64,000 nucleotides of DNA from Lineus longissimus (Eukaryota > Nemertea > Pilidiophora > Heteronemertea > Lineidae): NCBI RefSeq assembly GCF_910592395.1, contig NC_088310.1:10053501-10117500 (forward strand). The letters run 5' to 3'. Below are positions 28,924 to 39,757 of the stretch, in pieces. Each line of letters opens with the position of its first letter. Position 1 is the first letter of the stretch. A model generated the notes under the pieces. It was not told where the DNA came from, did no database searches, and was given only the letters and a program-made list of their open reading frames with translations. Both the position numbers and the translations under genes were made by a program.

Positions 28924-30405
28924 TTGCTTGCTCAAAGTGTCAGGTGGTATTATAACAACCCTCAGTGTGGGAAGTTCCTCATTCTCTTCAAAGTGACCGA
29001 TGCTGATACAACTGGAATCATGGCTGAATTTATAACATCCGAGCGAGGAAAAGATAAGCTGGTGTACGACGGTTACGTATACACAAGACAGAAACTGCTG
29101 GCAGGAAACCGCACTTCGTGGATTTGCGAACAGAGATCCAAATGTAAAGCCAGAGTAACGACAGATGGTCTACGTGTAGTAAAGGCCATGAATCAGCATA
29201 CACATGCTCCAAACCGACCTGCTGTCCAAGCGCAGAGGGTGCAGCAGCAGATGAAAGCACGTGTCCAAACCACACAAGAGACAATCCAGCAGGTCTTGAC
29301 AGAGAATGTTGGTAACCTTGGTGAAGGGGCTGCTGTGCTGCTACCGAATATTGCCAATATGAGGAGAGCTCTGCGAATGCAACGACAAACGGCGGCGCAA
29401 CCTGAACCCCAGCCACAAAATGCCATGAACATGGAGATTCCTGAACGGTATACTCGAACTCTTCGAGGCGAATTGTTCCTGCAGTTCGATAGTGGAGTCG
29501 GCGATCCAAATCGCATTCTGATATTTTGTACGCAAAGGAATCTGGAACTTTTGGCGTATTGTGAACATTGGTTTGCTGATGGCACTTTTAAAACAGTTCC
29601 GCTCATCTTCTTCCAGTTGTGCACCATCCATGTCTTGCTGAATGACTCTGTGACTGCATGTATTTATGCGTTGCTACCAAACAAAACTCAGGAGACCTAC
29701 GCTCGGCTTTTCACCACCATAAGACAATTAATTCCCAATGCAAATCCAGAAACATTTTTGATGGACATGGAAAGGGCAGCTTCAAATGCCGCTTCAGAAA
29801 TCTTTCCTAATGTGGATATCAAATACTGCTTTTACCACTTGTCCCAAGCAGTATGGAGGAAGATTCAGGAACAAGGTCTTGCCGTGGATTACCGTGAGGA
29901 TGACGAGTTCGCGCTTAATCTGAGAATGCTGACTGCACTGGCTTTTGTCCCAGTCGATGATGTCATTGAAAGTTATGAAGCCTTGCAACCACATATTCCA
30001 GATGCTGCTGAACCAGTTGTACGATATTTCGAAACAACTTACATTGGAGAGAGAAGACGCCAGGGACGTAGAAATCCAATGTATCATATCTCCAAGTGGA
30101 ACGTGTATGATAGAACTGTCGAAAACCTTCCGAGAACCAACAATGCCATCGAGGGCTGGCATCGCGGTTTCCAGTCGAATGTCGCAGCCTTCCACCCAAA
30201 CATCTGGAAATTCATTGATGTGATTCGCCGTGAACAAAGTCTTAATGAGTTGAAGATTACACAAATTCTTGGTGGACATCAGCCTCCCCAACAACGTCGT
30301 GGGTATCGTGACTGTCAAAGGAGAATTGCTGCTATCGTGCAGAATTATGACAATCGTGATATTGTGGGATACCTGAGAGCAATTGCACACAATCTTCAGA
30401 TGTGA
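28924..30405 (+). CDS. MULE-type transposase with FLYWCH zinc finger
   Basis: This intact 493-residue ORF has no intron. Residues 33-95 form a FLYWCH-type zinc finger (Y53, W66, C68, C74, H92, H94), the usual DNA-binding module of animal MULE transposases. Residues 100-165 are Gln-rich with coiled-coil character. The catalytic core follows: WFADGTF (D219), FLMDMERAA (D281), the YCFYHLSQ C2H pair (C302, H305) and TNNAIEGWH (E410). The DDE triad and the Mutator-specific CxxH are thus all present. Translation could begin at M1 or at M33 (position 29020), just before the finger; M33 is my preference. The AATAAA at 30942 is a likely polyadenylation signal. The intact frame implies recent activity or recent arrival. 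Cellular FLYWCH/MULE-derived genes exist, but the flanking matched inverted arms say transposon. Confidence 0.92.
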   Translation: MLAQSVRWYYNNPQCGKFLILFKVTDADTTGIMAEFITSERGKDKLVYDGYVYTRQKLLAGNRTSWICEQRSKCKARVTTDGLRVVKAMNQHTHAPNRPAVQAQRVQQQMKARVQTTQETIQQVLTENVGNLGEGAAVLLPNIANMRRALRMQRQTAAQPEPQPQNAMNMEIPERYTRTLRGELFLQFDSGVGDPNRILIFCTQRNLELLAYCEHWFADGTFKTVPLIFFQLCTIHVLLNDSVTACIYALLPNKTQETYARLFTTIRQLIPNANPETFLMDMERAASNAASEIFPNVDIKYCFYHLSQAVWRKIQEQGLAVDYREDDEFALNLRMLTALAFVPVDDVIESYEALQPHIPDAAEPVVRYFETTYIGERRRQGRRNPMYHISKWNVYDRTVENLPRTNNAIEGWHRGFQSNVAAFHPNIWKFIDVIRREQSLNELKITQILGGHQPPQQRRGYRDCQRRIAAIVQNYDNRDIVGYLRAIAHNLQM

Positions 30406-30430
30406 ACAGATTTGTGAACTCTTAAGGCCT

Positions 30431-30563
30431 CCATACAGTGCATGACAAAAGTCGAAATATAGTACATTCTACAAGAATTGACCTAGCTATATAGCTAAAT
30501 ATCGAAATGTCTTAGTAAATGTCAAACAGACTATATTTCAAAATTTGTCATGCAGTGTATGAA
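30431..30563. repeat. Hairpin behind the transposase stop
   Basis: CATACAGTGCATGACAAA and ..AAATATAGT are mirrored by ACTATATTT.. and TTTGTCATGCAGTGTATG. The arms are about 30 bp with a loop of about 70 bp, in the 3' untranslated part of the transposon. Confidence 0.7.
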
Positions 30564-30941
30564 TAATGAAGGACTTTATAAAGTTGGTGACTGTTGTGGA
30601 ATACCTGAGAGCATTTGAATACATGGGTGTCTCAAGTTTACTCTTGTCTTGAATTAGTATGAACTGTTTGAGACAGTGAATCAAGAATTTTTAAAATTTC
30701 CTTTCAATTGTACATATTTATCAGGACAAAGTTGCTCAATTAGCATTAACCAATCATTCGAGTGTTATGTTAAAATGTTGGCATTATCTCTTTATTAATG
30801 TAAAATACCAAATTGTGCAACCCAGGGCCATATACATTTGTACGGCAGATTTGCATTTATCCAGAAAATTTACTTAAAAGACAATGAAAGATACTGACAT
30901 ACTTGTAAACAAAATTTTTGGTAAAATTATCTTTTCGTATC

Positions 30942-30947
30942 AATAAA
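30942..30947 (+). terminator. Polyadenylation signal of the transposase gene
   Basis: This is a canonical AATAAA 537 bp after the stop codon and before the right arm. Confidence 0.55.
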
Positions 30948-31029
30948 CTTTCTATTGTACATGTAATTGTTGTCAATTTGCTTTTCTTTTAATTCCCTCT
31001 ATTTTCTTGACAACAAGAGAATAAGGCCA

Positions 31030-31447
31030 CCTTTAGAGCTTTTCTCTCATTCTGACCAGTAAAAATACTGATTTAAAAATAATAAAATATTACCCCTGCC
31101 TACCTCTACCTACTAGTACTATGAAAATAGTGGAGTAGGTTACTAGCTAGTGGCTTAGTAAAGAGAGATATAACACTGAATACTAGAAAATAATGTCAGA
31201 AACTTTCAACTTTTGTTAAATTTTCTGGGTACGAATTATCCTCGGGGACGAGTTTTCCAGGGACGAATTTTCCTCGGGGACGAATTTTCCAGGGACAAAT
31301 ATTCCGGGGACGAATTTTCCTCAGGGACGAATTATCCGGGGACGAATTTTCCTCGGGGACGAATTTTCCAGGGACGAATTTTCCTAGGGGACGAGTTTTC
31401 CGGGGACGAGTTTTCCGGGGACGAATTTTCCGGGGACGAATTTTCCT
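31030..31447. repeat. Right arm of the foldback MULE
   Basis: The inner domain (31030-31215) contains 'cctacctctacctacta' and 'cagaaactttcaact', mirrored at 28021-28175. The outer array of GGGGACGAATTTTCC units (31216-31447) mirrors the left array. Confidence 0.88.
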
Positions 31448-31959
31448 AGAGCCGTTTATTATGCACTAGGTGAGCTCTATGCCCACAGCCAACACTCGTG
31501 GTGGGGTAATGGAGCAAAACACAAAACTTGGCAAACGTGGCACACGGCGGTGCGCTCAAAAAAAATGGGGCGGCTATGAACGTGTTAAAGAGGATTTTGC
31601 ACACCAACGATTTAGCCTAATTTTTACATTTCCTCAGGTGGTGAAAATGAACAACCTCATTTCCTATTTATAACTCAGGTGCAGATCAATTAGCTGGATA
31701 AGGCCTGCTGAACATGTGGACAATAAGTCTGCAGAATAGGGTTCATTCAGTAACCTGCATATGACTTGATGATGCTTTGATATCTACTGAGGTGCGGGAA
31801 GGGCATTGTACTTGTCACAGGAAATACGCTTCAAAATCGGCCACCGATCTAGTATTTTGCATACTTTTGCAGCCATTAGCAAGTGGTCAATTTCAGAGAT
31901 TTATGAGTGAACTGAAAGTTCTAAGAGGAAACCCATGCATAGACTCGAGGAAAATCAAA

Positions 31960-32085
31960 GAGATTGCTTACTTTGCACTGGCCTAGTGCAGCACTATGGC
32001 TAGTGATGCCCTTGACCAGAAATCCATCAAGAACATTGAAATGGTCAAACGTCAGGCAGCTAGAGACGAGAGAGTGTGACGACAA
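31960..32085 (+). pseudogene. LINE reverse-transcriptase relic (weak)
   Basis: One frame reads ALDQKSIKNIEMVKRQAARD, resembling the 'I.kIE.VQRRAAR' segment near the C-terminus of CR1/jockey-type reverse transcriptases. It is broken by stops on both sides. Confidence 0.3.
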
Positions 32086-32419
32086 TGTTACCATGAACCA
32101 AAGCAAACAAGGTATACACTAGTCTTAAAACTTAAGACGATAAAAGAAAAAAATACTTCAAAGAAGCTGGCGTGAATCCGATTGTCTCAGCCAATATGCG
32201 TCGATGGTTCATTCGACTAGGCAGGCCTATAGGTTACACCACAAAACCATCATGCCGCAACAGTAAATTTCAACAGGTACTAGGCCTATTATATGCGCTC
32301 AGGAAGACATTTAGACGATGACCAACAGAATGTGGAACGGCCTATCCAAGAGGGTATCAATTAGCCAGTTCCAGCCTTGTTGAGCAATTCAGGCTGGACT
32401 AGCTCCAACGGTGTATGAC

Positions 32420-32810
32420 CAACTCAGCCTACCAACTCGGCCAGGGTTATAAATCATTGGTTTATTGGCATAAGTTTTTCTTATATTTTTTTGTTTTTTG
32501 AACGATGGTATAGGCCTACTATGTATTCATTCCTGTTGGAAATTTCAAGAAAATTCATTGGGATTTGAAGGAGAAATCCATGAAATAACAGCGGCGAGTG
32601 CGGAAAGTCGCGGTAGCACTCCAAATGCACATTCTTGACTGTGATTTCATGGATTTCTCCTCCAAATCTTGATGAATTCTCTTCAAATTTCCACCAGGAA
32701 TGAATAAATAGTAGGCCTCCATATAGCAACAAAAAAAAACAATATAAGTAAAACTTATGCCAATAAACCAATGATTTATAACCCAGGCCGAGTTGGTAAT
32801 AGGCGAGTTG
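32420..32810. repeat. Long inverted repeat, about 172-bp arms
   Basis: Arms 32420-32592 and 32639-32810 are about 85% complementary by eye (for example CGAGTTGGT against ACCAACTCGG, and 'ataaatcattggtttattgg' against its complement), with a GC-rich loop of about 46 bp. Confidence 0.85.
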
Positions 32811-33819
32811 CCCCGTAATCGCTCCAACACCATTGGCATTCGGCCTTGGACTTTTGCGGGGCGGGCAGGCGGCGTGTGGCGGGGCCGGGGGGAAAGGGCC
32901 TATTTTGTGAATCTAACTCCCTACCTCTCACCCCCAATAACATTCATGCATTCACCAACAAAGTACAAGAAGCAAAAACCTGCTCCAGGCTAAAAAGCCT
33001 ACTGATGTCATGATGATGTGGGTATGTCATGTGTGTATTTGCACGCATGTACGCACTCTAGTCTACATAACAACAATGACATCACTAGAAGTGATGCAGG
33101 CGACCCATTTCGGCCCTTGTTCTGAAGGGTTACCTCTTCAATGAAAACGCCGGTTGGCACTTTAAAGTGATCTTTGGTGACACATTATTTAGATGTAATC
33201 TCCCTGCACCACTAGATCGCCCGAAAAACGGTAAAATACGGCAAAATGCCGAACGACCTCTGAAAAAAGCAGACATGCTGAAAATTGCATGTGAATTGTT
33301 GTTGCGTCGTTGTCCAATTCCTCACCAGCCGACGTGCTAGTAAAGACAACAAGAACGAGTTTTTCCCAGTGCGTGGACATGTAATTATCATGAGGATTGT
33401 ATCATGATCAGCTAACACAGAACTCCTACAAGAGTGGTTTTATTTTACATTTGCATATATACCAACCAACTGCGATAGAGGTGTCATTCGACATCTTATT
33501 GCATAGTCCTATACTGGTTGCGACTTTGTCCTCAAAATACCCGGCATTTAGGAAGAATGAGAGTAACTCTTGCATGTCTCTCTATTTCATGCAACACAGC
33601 AATGCTAAGGATGTCTTTCAACAATGGCAAGTCCAGCAGCACTTAGCTAAGCCTACTGCATCTTGACCAAGGAATTTGCATTTTATGAAGATTTAAACCC
33701 GGTTCAGAATGAGGTGATTGTGATCGTATTGCAATGTGCCTGTGCTGCAACCTGAGGGTAGACACAGTAGAGTAGGGTAGTCCACAAAGCGGCTCCAAAT
33801 GTGTTTCATCATGATTGGA

Positions 33820-34870
33820 AACTGGAAGCTGGAAAACGTAAGACGACATATGACGAAATACGCCGAGGAAGTGAGAAGACAGTAGGTAGAAGAATGATAA
33901 AAGGAAGAAGTAGGCATAGAATTAAAAAGAAGAATTTGATTAGGTGAAGAAGTGGGAAGAAGAAGTACCATCCAGAAGTAAGAAGTAAGGAAGTAGAAAG
34001 AGATAGGAAAACGATTATTCAGGATGAGGAATAAAGAAGAAGAAGAAGAAGTATATAGTAGAAAAAGAAGTAGGAGGAAGAAGTCAAATTCGTTAAAGGA
34101 AGAAGATAAAGGGAGAGAAGAGGGACCGAAAAAGAAGTAGCAATTAAGAAGTATATACGTACGGGAATCAAGAGGTAGGATATATGAAAGAAGAAGTATG
34201 AAGAAGGAGTTGGAGATGATAATTAAGAAGAACTGGGAGAATTACTAAACTGGAAGAATCAAGACCGGCAGGAAGAATTCAAAAGAAGGGTATAGTCAGG
34301 AGAGGAAGTCGGTAGAAGAAGATGAAGAAGACCGTAATAGAAAGGCGTAGGAAGAAGTGGAAAAAGGGAAGATGAAGCAGGAAGATGAAAATTTAAAAGG
34401 TGGGAGAAGAAGTTGAAACAAGAAGTGAAGTGGGATATTAGACGACATAGTACTAAAGTACTAAAAGTACTAAAAGTACTAGTATTAGTACTAAAAGTAC
34501 TAAAAGAAGAAGAAGAGGTGCCATAGGAAGAAGAAGTCGGAAGAAAATGTAGGCACAAGAAATCAACGGAAATGTAGAAATTGAAATGGAAGAGGCTATA
34601 TGAATTACGTAGTATACCGGTAGGACGAATTAAGAAGATGAATTAGGAGAAAGAAATAGGACAAATAATTGGGAGGAAGAAGTTGGAAGAAGATGTAGGA
34701 AGAAGAAGAAGGAGAAGAAGACCGGGCGACTTATCAGGAATAAGAAGGAGGATGAAGGAGGTATTAAAGAAAACGAGGGAATGAGGAGGAGGAAAGGCGC
34801 AGGGTCGGAAGAAGGAATTTTTATTTCAAGTAGGAAGAAGAAGCAAAAAAAGTAGGAAGAAGACTTAAGG
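33820..34870. repeat. 1-kb polypurine tract
   Basis: The plus strand is almost wholly A/G for a kilobase, built from degenerate GAAGAAGTAGGAAGA-type units, with a palindromic AAAAGTACT cluster at 34445-34510. It is followed directly by the TTAA-bounded element at 34865. It can be read as a decayed minisatellite. Confidence 0.8.
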
Positions 34871-35339
34871 GCAGAGACCTGTATTCATCCACGACCGGAA
34901 GTGTGGCACAGTCACATAGAGCTTATCAAAATGTCAAGTTGTGGTAAATACATGGCTGGGATGGACCAAAGTGGAATTAATTCTCAATCTGTGGTTGATT
35001 CTTAATCTACAGAGTCAGGCCATCACAGAAATATGCTTTTTGATAATATATTTAAGAAAATGTGGTCTCACTGGTCAGTTTAGAACTTGTACTTTGACAG
35101 GGCCATATCAATGCGCCAGTGACGTTTTGATGGATATGGTGTACGGAAATCTTTTTTTCTCAGGCAATCGGTATTGGAATTTTTTAAAACTTTATTATGC
35201 TATTGGCAAAGGGTTCTTCTTGACACATATAAAATTTTGTGCAGATTGATTGGTCCAATGAGTACTTTTTTTACCAAAACCTATGCACAACAATGTACAC
35301 GTAATGTACACATGTTTTAATAGAGGACTCTGGCCTTAA
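34865..35339. repeat. TTAA-bounded element, family Z copy 1
   Basis: It runs from TTAAGGGCAGAGACCTGTATT to the mirrored AATAGAGGACTCTGGCCTTAA, 475 bp. A clear copy in the same orientation lies at 62091-62551 ('tctcactggccagtttagaa', 'tctcaggcaatcggtattgg'). Confidence 0.75.
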
Positions 35340-35951
35340 GAAGAGCTAAGAACAAGTAGGTAGAAGCAGGGAGAAGAAAAAGAAACAGGAGGAAGGAGAA
35401 GGAGGAAATTAAGAAGCGACGAGTGTTGAATAATTTCCGGAAATAATAAGAATGTCGGTATCATCGGTTTCGTCTATATTTTTAAGGCCGGTGTAACATT
35501 TTTGTTTGTTATTCCCCATTATTTCAGTGTTTCAATACAACAGACGGCTAGAGATACCATGACTCTTCAAAAGGGGAGCTGAGGAAAGCGTGTCAATCTA
35601 TCTTTCAGCGTTCCAAGACAATAAGGGGAAAAACTCGGAAAAGGAAAGTAAACACTAAGAAAAACGTTACACCTTGGGCAGGTGGGAGGGGAGTACTCCG
35701 GAAATCCGAAGAGTGATAAGACATGGGCGACATGCGTGCATTGATGTTAATCAAGATAATATAGAGATAACTCACGCACATCACTATACCAAAACCGGTT
35801 GGTTACACGTATCTAACGTGAAAACAAACAGATGGACCGCAGCAATATTGTTCATGAGTTTCCACAACATTCGAACACTTGTTGCAGATGATGATGCACA
35901 GTTCTTGCATGAGCTTGCAGTAAGTTTGGAAGAAATTTGTGCCGGCTACAG

Positions 35952-36006
35952 ATGAAAATGGTCGGTGTGGAGATGACAGTCCTGGTTTGTCTTCTGATAT
36001 TACAAG
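35952..36006 (+). CDS. Possible signal-peptide first exon
   Basis: ATG at 35952 opens MKMVGVEMTVLVCLLILQ, a plausible hydrophobic signal peptide, and runs into a strong gtgaga donor in phase 1. A downstream exon with matching phase is at 37401-37514. There is no similarity to name it; the short length makes chance possible. Confidence 0.35.
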
Positions 36007-36416
36007 GTGAGACAATACTTTTCATTTTTTCATCATAAAGGAATTGAAACTTCCATCCTGGGGATCGTGTAATTAAAGGCCTCTAAAACAAAAGAAAATA
36101 ACATTGTAAAATCTTAGAAAACGTTTGACATGAAATTCTCAGACCGGCTACTCCCAACTCCTTCAGAAATCATTGATCGCATTTGCTATTTAGAAATGAT
36201 ATTTTCAAAAGGTCAGCTGCTTCAGTGCATTACTCATAATTAGTCCTGGCGACTTTAGGCGGGTTTTATCAGAGAGGGTCACATTTTGGCTAAAAGAAGC
36301 CAATTTTACGGATGCTTTACTGTACTGGTGATTGTCGTCTTCTAAACAGTACATGGAGAATGAAGAATATTTCCGAGGTTGGCTGTAAAATCCCGCTGCC
36401 CGAGTGACAGTCAAAA

Positions 36417-36690
36417 ATGTCCCTCCTGGACATGGACATAATAGAGGCGACTTCAATCTTTCGTCTCAGGACAGGCAACTGCAGACTTAAAGCCTACCTC
36501 AAGAGGATGAACGTGACCGAGTCCGGAAAGTGCCAGTGCAACACATATACCTCATATCAGACACCAGGACAAGTGCTCCAGAACTGCTCAATCTGGGACA
36601 TCGAGACGCACCACTGGAGACTAAAGCTCTTAGGACAAGAGACGACAGCCAGGTTTATTAGAGACATATCTAAGCCTGGTTATCAAGAAG
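36417..36690 (+). pseudogene. Non-LTR retrotransposon 3' coding relic
   Basis: The open frame reads IFRLRTGNCRLKAYLKRM, then a CQC..T motif and an NCSIWD motif. This is the typical 'lRTGh..L..yL.r......C.C...QT..HiL..C' tail of LINE ORF2 proteins. The reverse transcriptase upstream is missing (5'-truncated copy). It ends in a (GAA)n run. Confidence 0.65.
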
Positions 36691-36730
36691 AAGAAGAAGA
36701 AGAAGAAGAAGAAGAAGAAGAAGAAGAAAA
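36687..36730 (+). repeat. (GAA)n microsatellite
   Basis: About 14 GAA units directly follow the LINE relic, probably grown from its 3' tail. Confidence 0.9.
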
Positions 36731-37400
36731 TGTTACCCTGGAAAAATTCAGATGTCTGAGGATTGCGGCAGATCGTGACCATCAGTACCTCAGAGATTAA
36801 AAGCGAATGATACAAATAGAATCCGTTGTTCCCCGGATATTCTATCTTTGTTGAATTCAGGACATTTTAAACTTTTTCACCTGTTTGCAGCGAGAGCGTT
36901 AATGAATATAGGATACACCATGAACTTGCATAACCTTGTAGAATACAGCTTAGACTTGCAGAACCTTGGTTAAAAAACACAGATCATTTATAATATAATT
37001 GCCCTCCTAATTTAAAAAGAACCCTTAAACTTTACCTAAACTTTAATTGTCGCCTGATTTTGTCAGCCCTAACATAACGGGTTCTTCTACAGCTATTGTG
37101 CTAACAAGAAGGCTTGAAACTAAGTGGAGTGTCGAATATTGCCACTTGTCCGGGGATTGGTCAAATGTGGCCTAATGCTCGGATTTCTCCTCAAGGAATT
37201 TCATTGACACTAAAAGTAGGCCTCATTTTTGTTACAATATTTTTATATTAAAAAAAAAGTCTTAAATGAGTATTGCACCGTGTCGTTTCTCGCAATCTAC
37301 GATGAGAGGCGCCAATTGGATTATAGGCCTATTGACTCGATCTCAAGCTGCTGCCCAAATTTGATGGGGTCCTTTGTTGGTCCTTGTATATGCACACCAG

Positions 37401-37514
37401 AAACGTCGCTTTCATGTCCCAATCAAGGAGTTCGGCGCCTTCCTCAAAGAAATCGAGACCTCCGGTCTTTCATTCGAAAATCACAGGAGGCTTGGCTTGC
37501 ATATCCAGAAATCG
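37401..37514 (+). CDS. Candidate exon of unknown gene
   Basis: This is 114 nt between a gcacaccag acceptor and a perfect gtgagt donor. Two frames are open: phase 0 gives KRRFHVPIKEFGAFLKEIET then SGLSFENHRRLGLHIQKS, the more protein-like; phase 1 gives ETSLSCPNQGVRRLPQRNRD and would join the signal-peptide exon at 35952. The family is not recognised. Confidence 0.4.
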
Positions 37515-37740
37515 GTGAGTTTAGAGTATATTAGTCTTAGTAACAACTTGTCCATGCCTATGTGTGGCGTTTTGGTCGCACTTGTCTGTAAGTCCCTCCA
37601 GAAGAGACTAAAGTGACCGATCAATCCAGGAATTCAGCATCATGTGAGTATAATCGATAAATGTTAGCGGGACGGAGTCGAGTTTACAGTGCAGGTCTGC
37701 CTCACAATCGAGGAGGCTTAAATCAGGGACTTGATTGAAC

Positions 37741-37776
37741 CAGAGTCTTTCTATACAAGACTATAGAAAGACTCTG
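37741..37776. repeat. Perfect 15-bp palindrome, core CAGAGTCTTTC
   Basis: Arms CAGAGTCTTTCTATA and TATAGAAAGACTCTG flank a 6-nt loop. The core recurs in a second palindrome at 38993-39026. Confidence 0.85.
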
Positions 37777-38264
37777 ATTGAACCAACGGAGTGTTCAATT
37801 CTCGCCTCTTATCCTTGTATACTGGGTCGAATTGAAATGTGTGCGCTTAACTAGGCCGATATGAGATTTAGAAATAACTCCGTCGTGAAAGGTTCAATCG
37901 ATGAGTTCGGATAAAACAATCATGCCGGACACGAAAATTATAGGTGACATAAATTGTTCTCGGTTATCGGGGTTCAATTGAAAATCAATAATACGATACG
38001 AATCGTGAACTGGAATCCAGGATATAAACGCAATTTAAGTGCATGGGACGGCCGAGAGAAAATGTAGTACCAATTGGACTGACGAGAAACTACATCTATA
38101 TACGTATTTACGCCGACGCGATACATCCTTTTCTTATTTTACTTTGGTAAGTGTGTCATACTAAGGTTCATGTTGGTCCATGTACAATGTTTTACTTATT
38201 GGTTGATTTATTACTCTTTTTCAAGCCTTTATTTTTCAAATATCAATATCTTCCTAGTCCAGGT

Positions 38265-38400
38265 AACCTCGACCCTATCCGCCGCGCAGCGGACTGTCGA
38301 GGAGGCCTCGTTGATTTACCCGAGGCGAGCCGTGCATACAGTTGATGCACTGTCAATACCGTCCCCGCAGGTAATCTTTGGCTCGAGGTTGCCCATCTTT
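38265..38400. repeat. Short dispersed element with 'GGTAACCTCGA' inverted ends
   Basis: It starts CCAGGTAACCTCGACC and ends GGCTCGAGGTTGCC. A related copy is at 20216-20325, sharing the 'gatgcactg.caatacc' centre. Confidence 0.55.
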
Positions 38401-38992
38401 GTGAGAAACATGTGACCGGACACCGGAAGCTAACGCCCCCTAATCTAGTTCATGACGGGTGAAATGCCGTCAAGTACCAGTCTCTGTAATGATTGGTGAA
38501 AGAGTCTAATATTGGCATGGTTGGCCGCAACCTCGATGACGTCCACTTTCTGAACACGGACCAATCATTCAAGGTAGATTCTCAATCGAATAGCCAGGCG
38601 GTACGACCGTAAAACTTAGAGTATAAAACACGAGGCGTTAAAAACCGTACGATAATTGTAATCCGCCCGCGCGTACTGTTCTACAGTATAGAATATTAAC
38701 TAAACCACCATTGCGTACTGCCTGGCTATCCGATTTAGCCAACGCCGACCAATCAAGCATCGGTATAGGGAGTTGAGGGGTCGACGCCGTAGATACTTTT
38801 TGATTGGCTATAAGACACGTATAAAGATGTACACAGGCTTCACACGATTTTCCCGGTTCAAAGGTAAATCAGGAGGATCGACTGGTGGAAGTGGTGCTGG
38901 TGGAAGTGGTTGGATCGAGAAACAAGGTGCTTCAAACAAGTGATTTCAGGAAGATATTTCTATGACTACCTTTCCCAGCCACTGTTAAATAG

Positions 38993-39026
38993 TATCAGAG
39001 TCTTTCAGTATTGAAAGACTCTGATA
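38993..39026. repeat. Perfect 15-bp palindrome with 4-nt loop
   Basis: TATCAGAGTCTTTCA-gtat-TGAAAGACTCTGATA shares its ATCAGAGTCTTTC core with the palindrome at 37741. Confidence 0.88.
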
Positions 39027-39109
39027 GCACGTCACATGTATGAGCAGTGGTTAAACCCCCGGTTTCAGTCCAAACATCTAACTCTGCAACGCCTTCCTTA
39101 TCCTTATTT

Positions 39110-39186
39110 TTACCTTCGGTCCAGTGTTTCTGGAAATTGCTCAGGATGAAGTTCATGACTGAGTCCATTTTTTCGTGCACAGACAT
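39110..39186 (-). CDS. Possible first coding exon, unknown gene
   Basis: An ATG at 39186, directly after an in-frame stop, opens MSVHEKMDSVMNFILSNFQK then HWTE, and meets a gtaaaa donor in phase 1. It looks like a helical start but has no recognisable family. Confidence 0.25.
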
Positions 39187-39757
39187 TCACTGGGGAAGCG
39201 GGAATAGCACACATGCCCAAGAAGAGCGCTAGAAGTGAGCGAGAATTAAGGGACCGATCTTTGCAAACAGATTTAAGAATAGCTGTATTTTTTGTTTTCT
39301 TTTAAGATCTATGAATGGTACCCGAACATGTACAAAGCCTGACATTTTGAACTCCGACGGATTGTCAGTAAAAATATCTTACCTCAAATTTGGTTTAGGC
39401 TACAATAACGATCAAAAGGGCGCTTTGTCCCTTCAAGCAGAATAGAAAAAGACCAAAAAAGTTTTTTTCGAGTTAAACCATTAAGATTTTTCAATATCTA
39501 CATAGAGGCCTATTTATTTGACACGAAATTCATTGACGGTGAGAATAAAGATCTCACGAGGAATTATCACATAATTTCTGATTTCCATTATATGTGATTT
39601 TGGTGCAGTGCTTTATAATCTCAAGTCGGTCTTTGAAAATGAAAGAACGGCAAAAGCTACAGACCGTGGCCTTTAATACCCTTCATCAACTTGTTTTTTT
39701 TGGCGTAGGGTTTCGTTGTGTCTGATCATGAACTTTGGCCTCATCAGGTCCTCATGT

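Larger units (their letters stand above)
27781..31447 (+). mobile_element. Complete foldback MULE transposon with iterated inverted arms
   Basis: This 3.67-kb element has a left arm at 27781-28200 and a right arm at about 31030-31447. Each arm has an outer array of AAAATTCGTCCCCGG-type 15-bp units (about 15 per side) and an inner non-repeated domain, mirrored between arms. Between the arms lie a 366-bp hairpin insertion (28487-28852), the transposase gene (28924-30405), a hairpin (30431-30563) and an AATAAA signal (30942). The layout is like the foldback/TU elements described from sea urchins, but here with a linked intact transposase. No clear target-site duplication was found. Confidence 0.85.

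Noticed and set aside
29030-30390. Several minus-strand ORFs of 78-198 codons and a plus-strand 92-codon ORF
   Set aside because: Shadows of the intact transposase frame; they lack its conserved motifs.
27781-31447. Host gene domesticated from a MULE
   Set aside because: Matched iterated arms on both sides and the absence of introns indicate a transposon still in its own frame.
21655-31450. Regularly spaced 15-bp repeats that could look like CRISPR arrays (ATTCGTCCCC units), and ORFs across them
   Set aside because: Units are contiguous without unique spacers, appear as inverted arms, and lie in eukaryotic DNA. The ORFs exist because 15 is a multiple of three.
34259-34558. Minus ORF rich in Ser, Phe and Thr
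   Set aside because: Translation of the polypyrimidine strand of the GAA-type tract.
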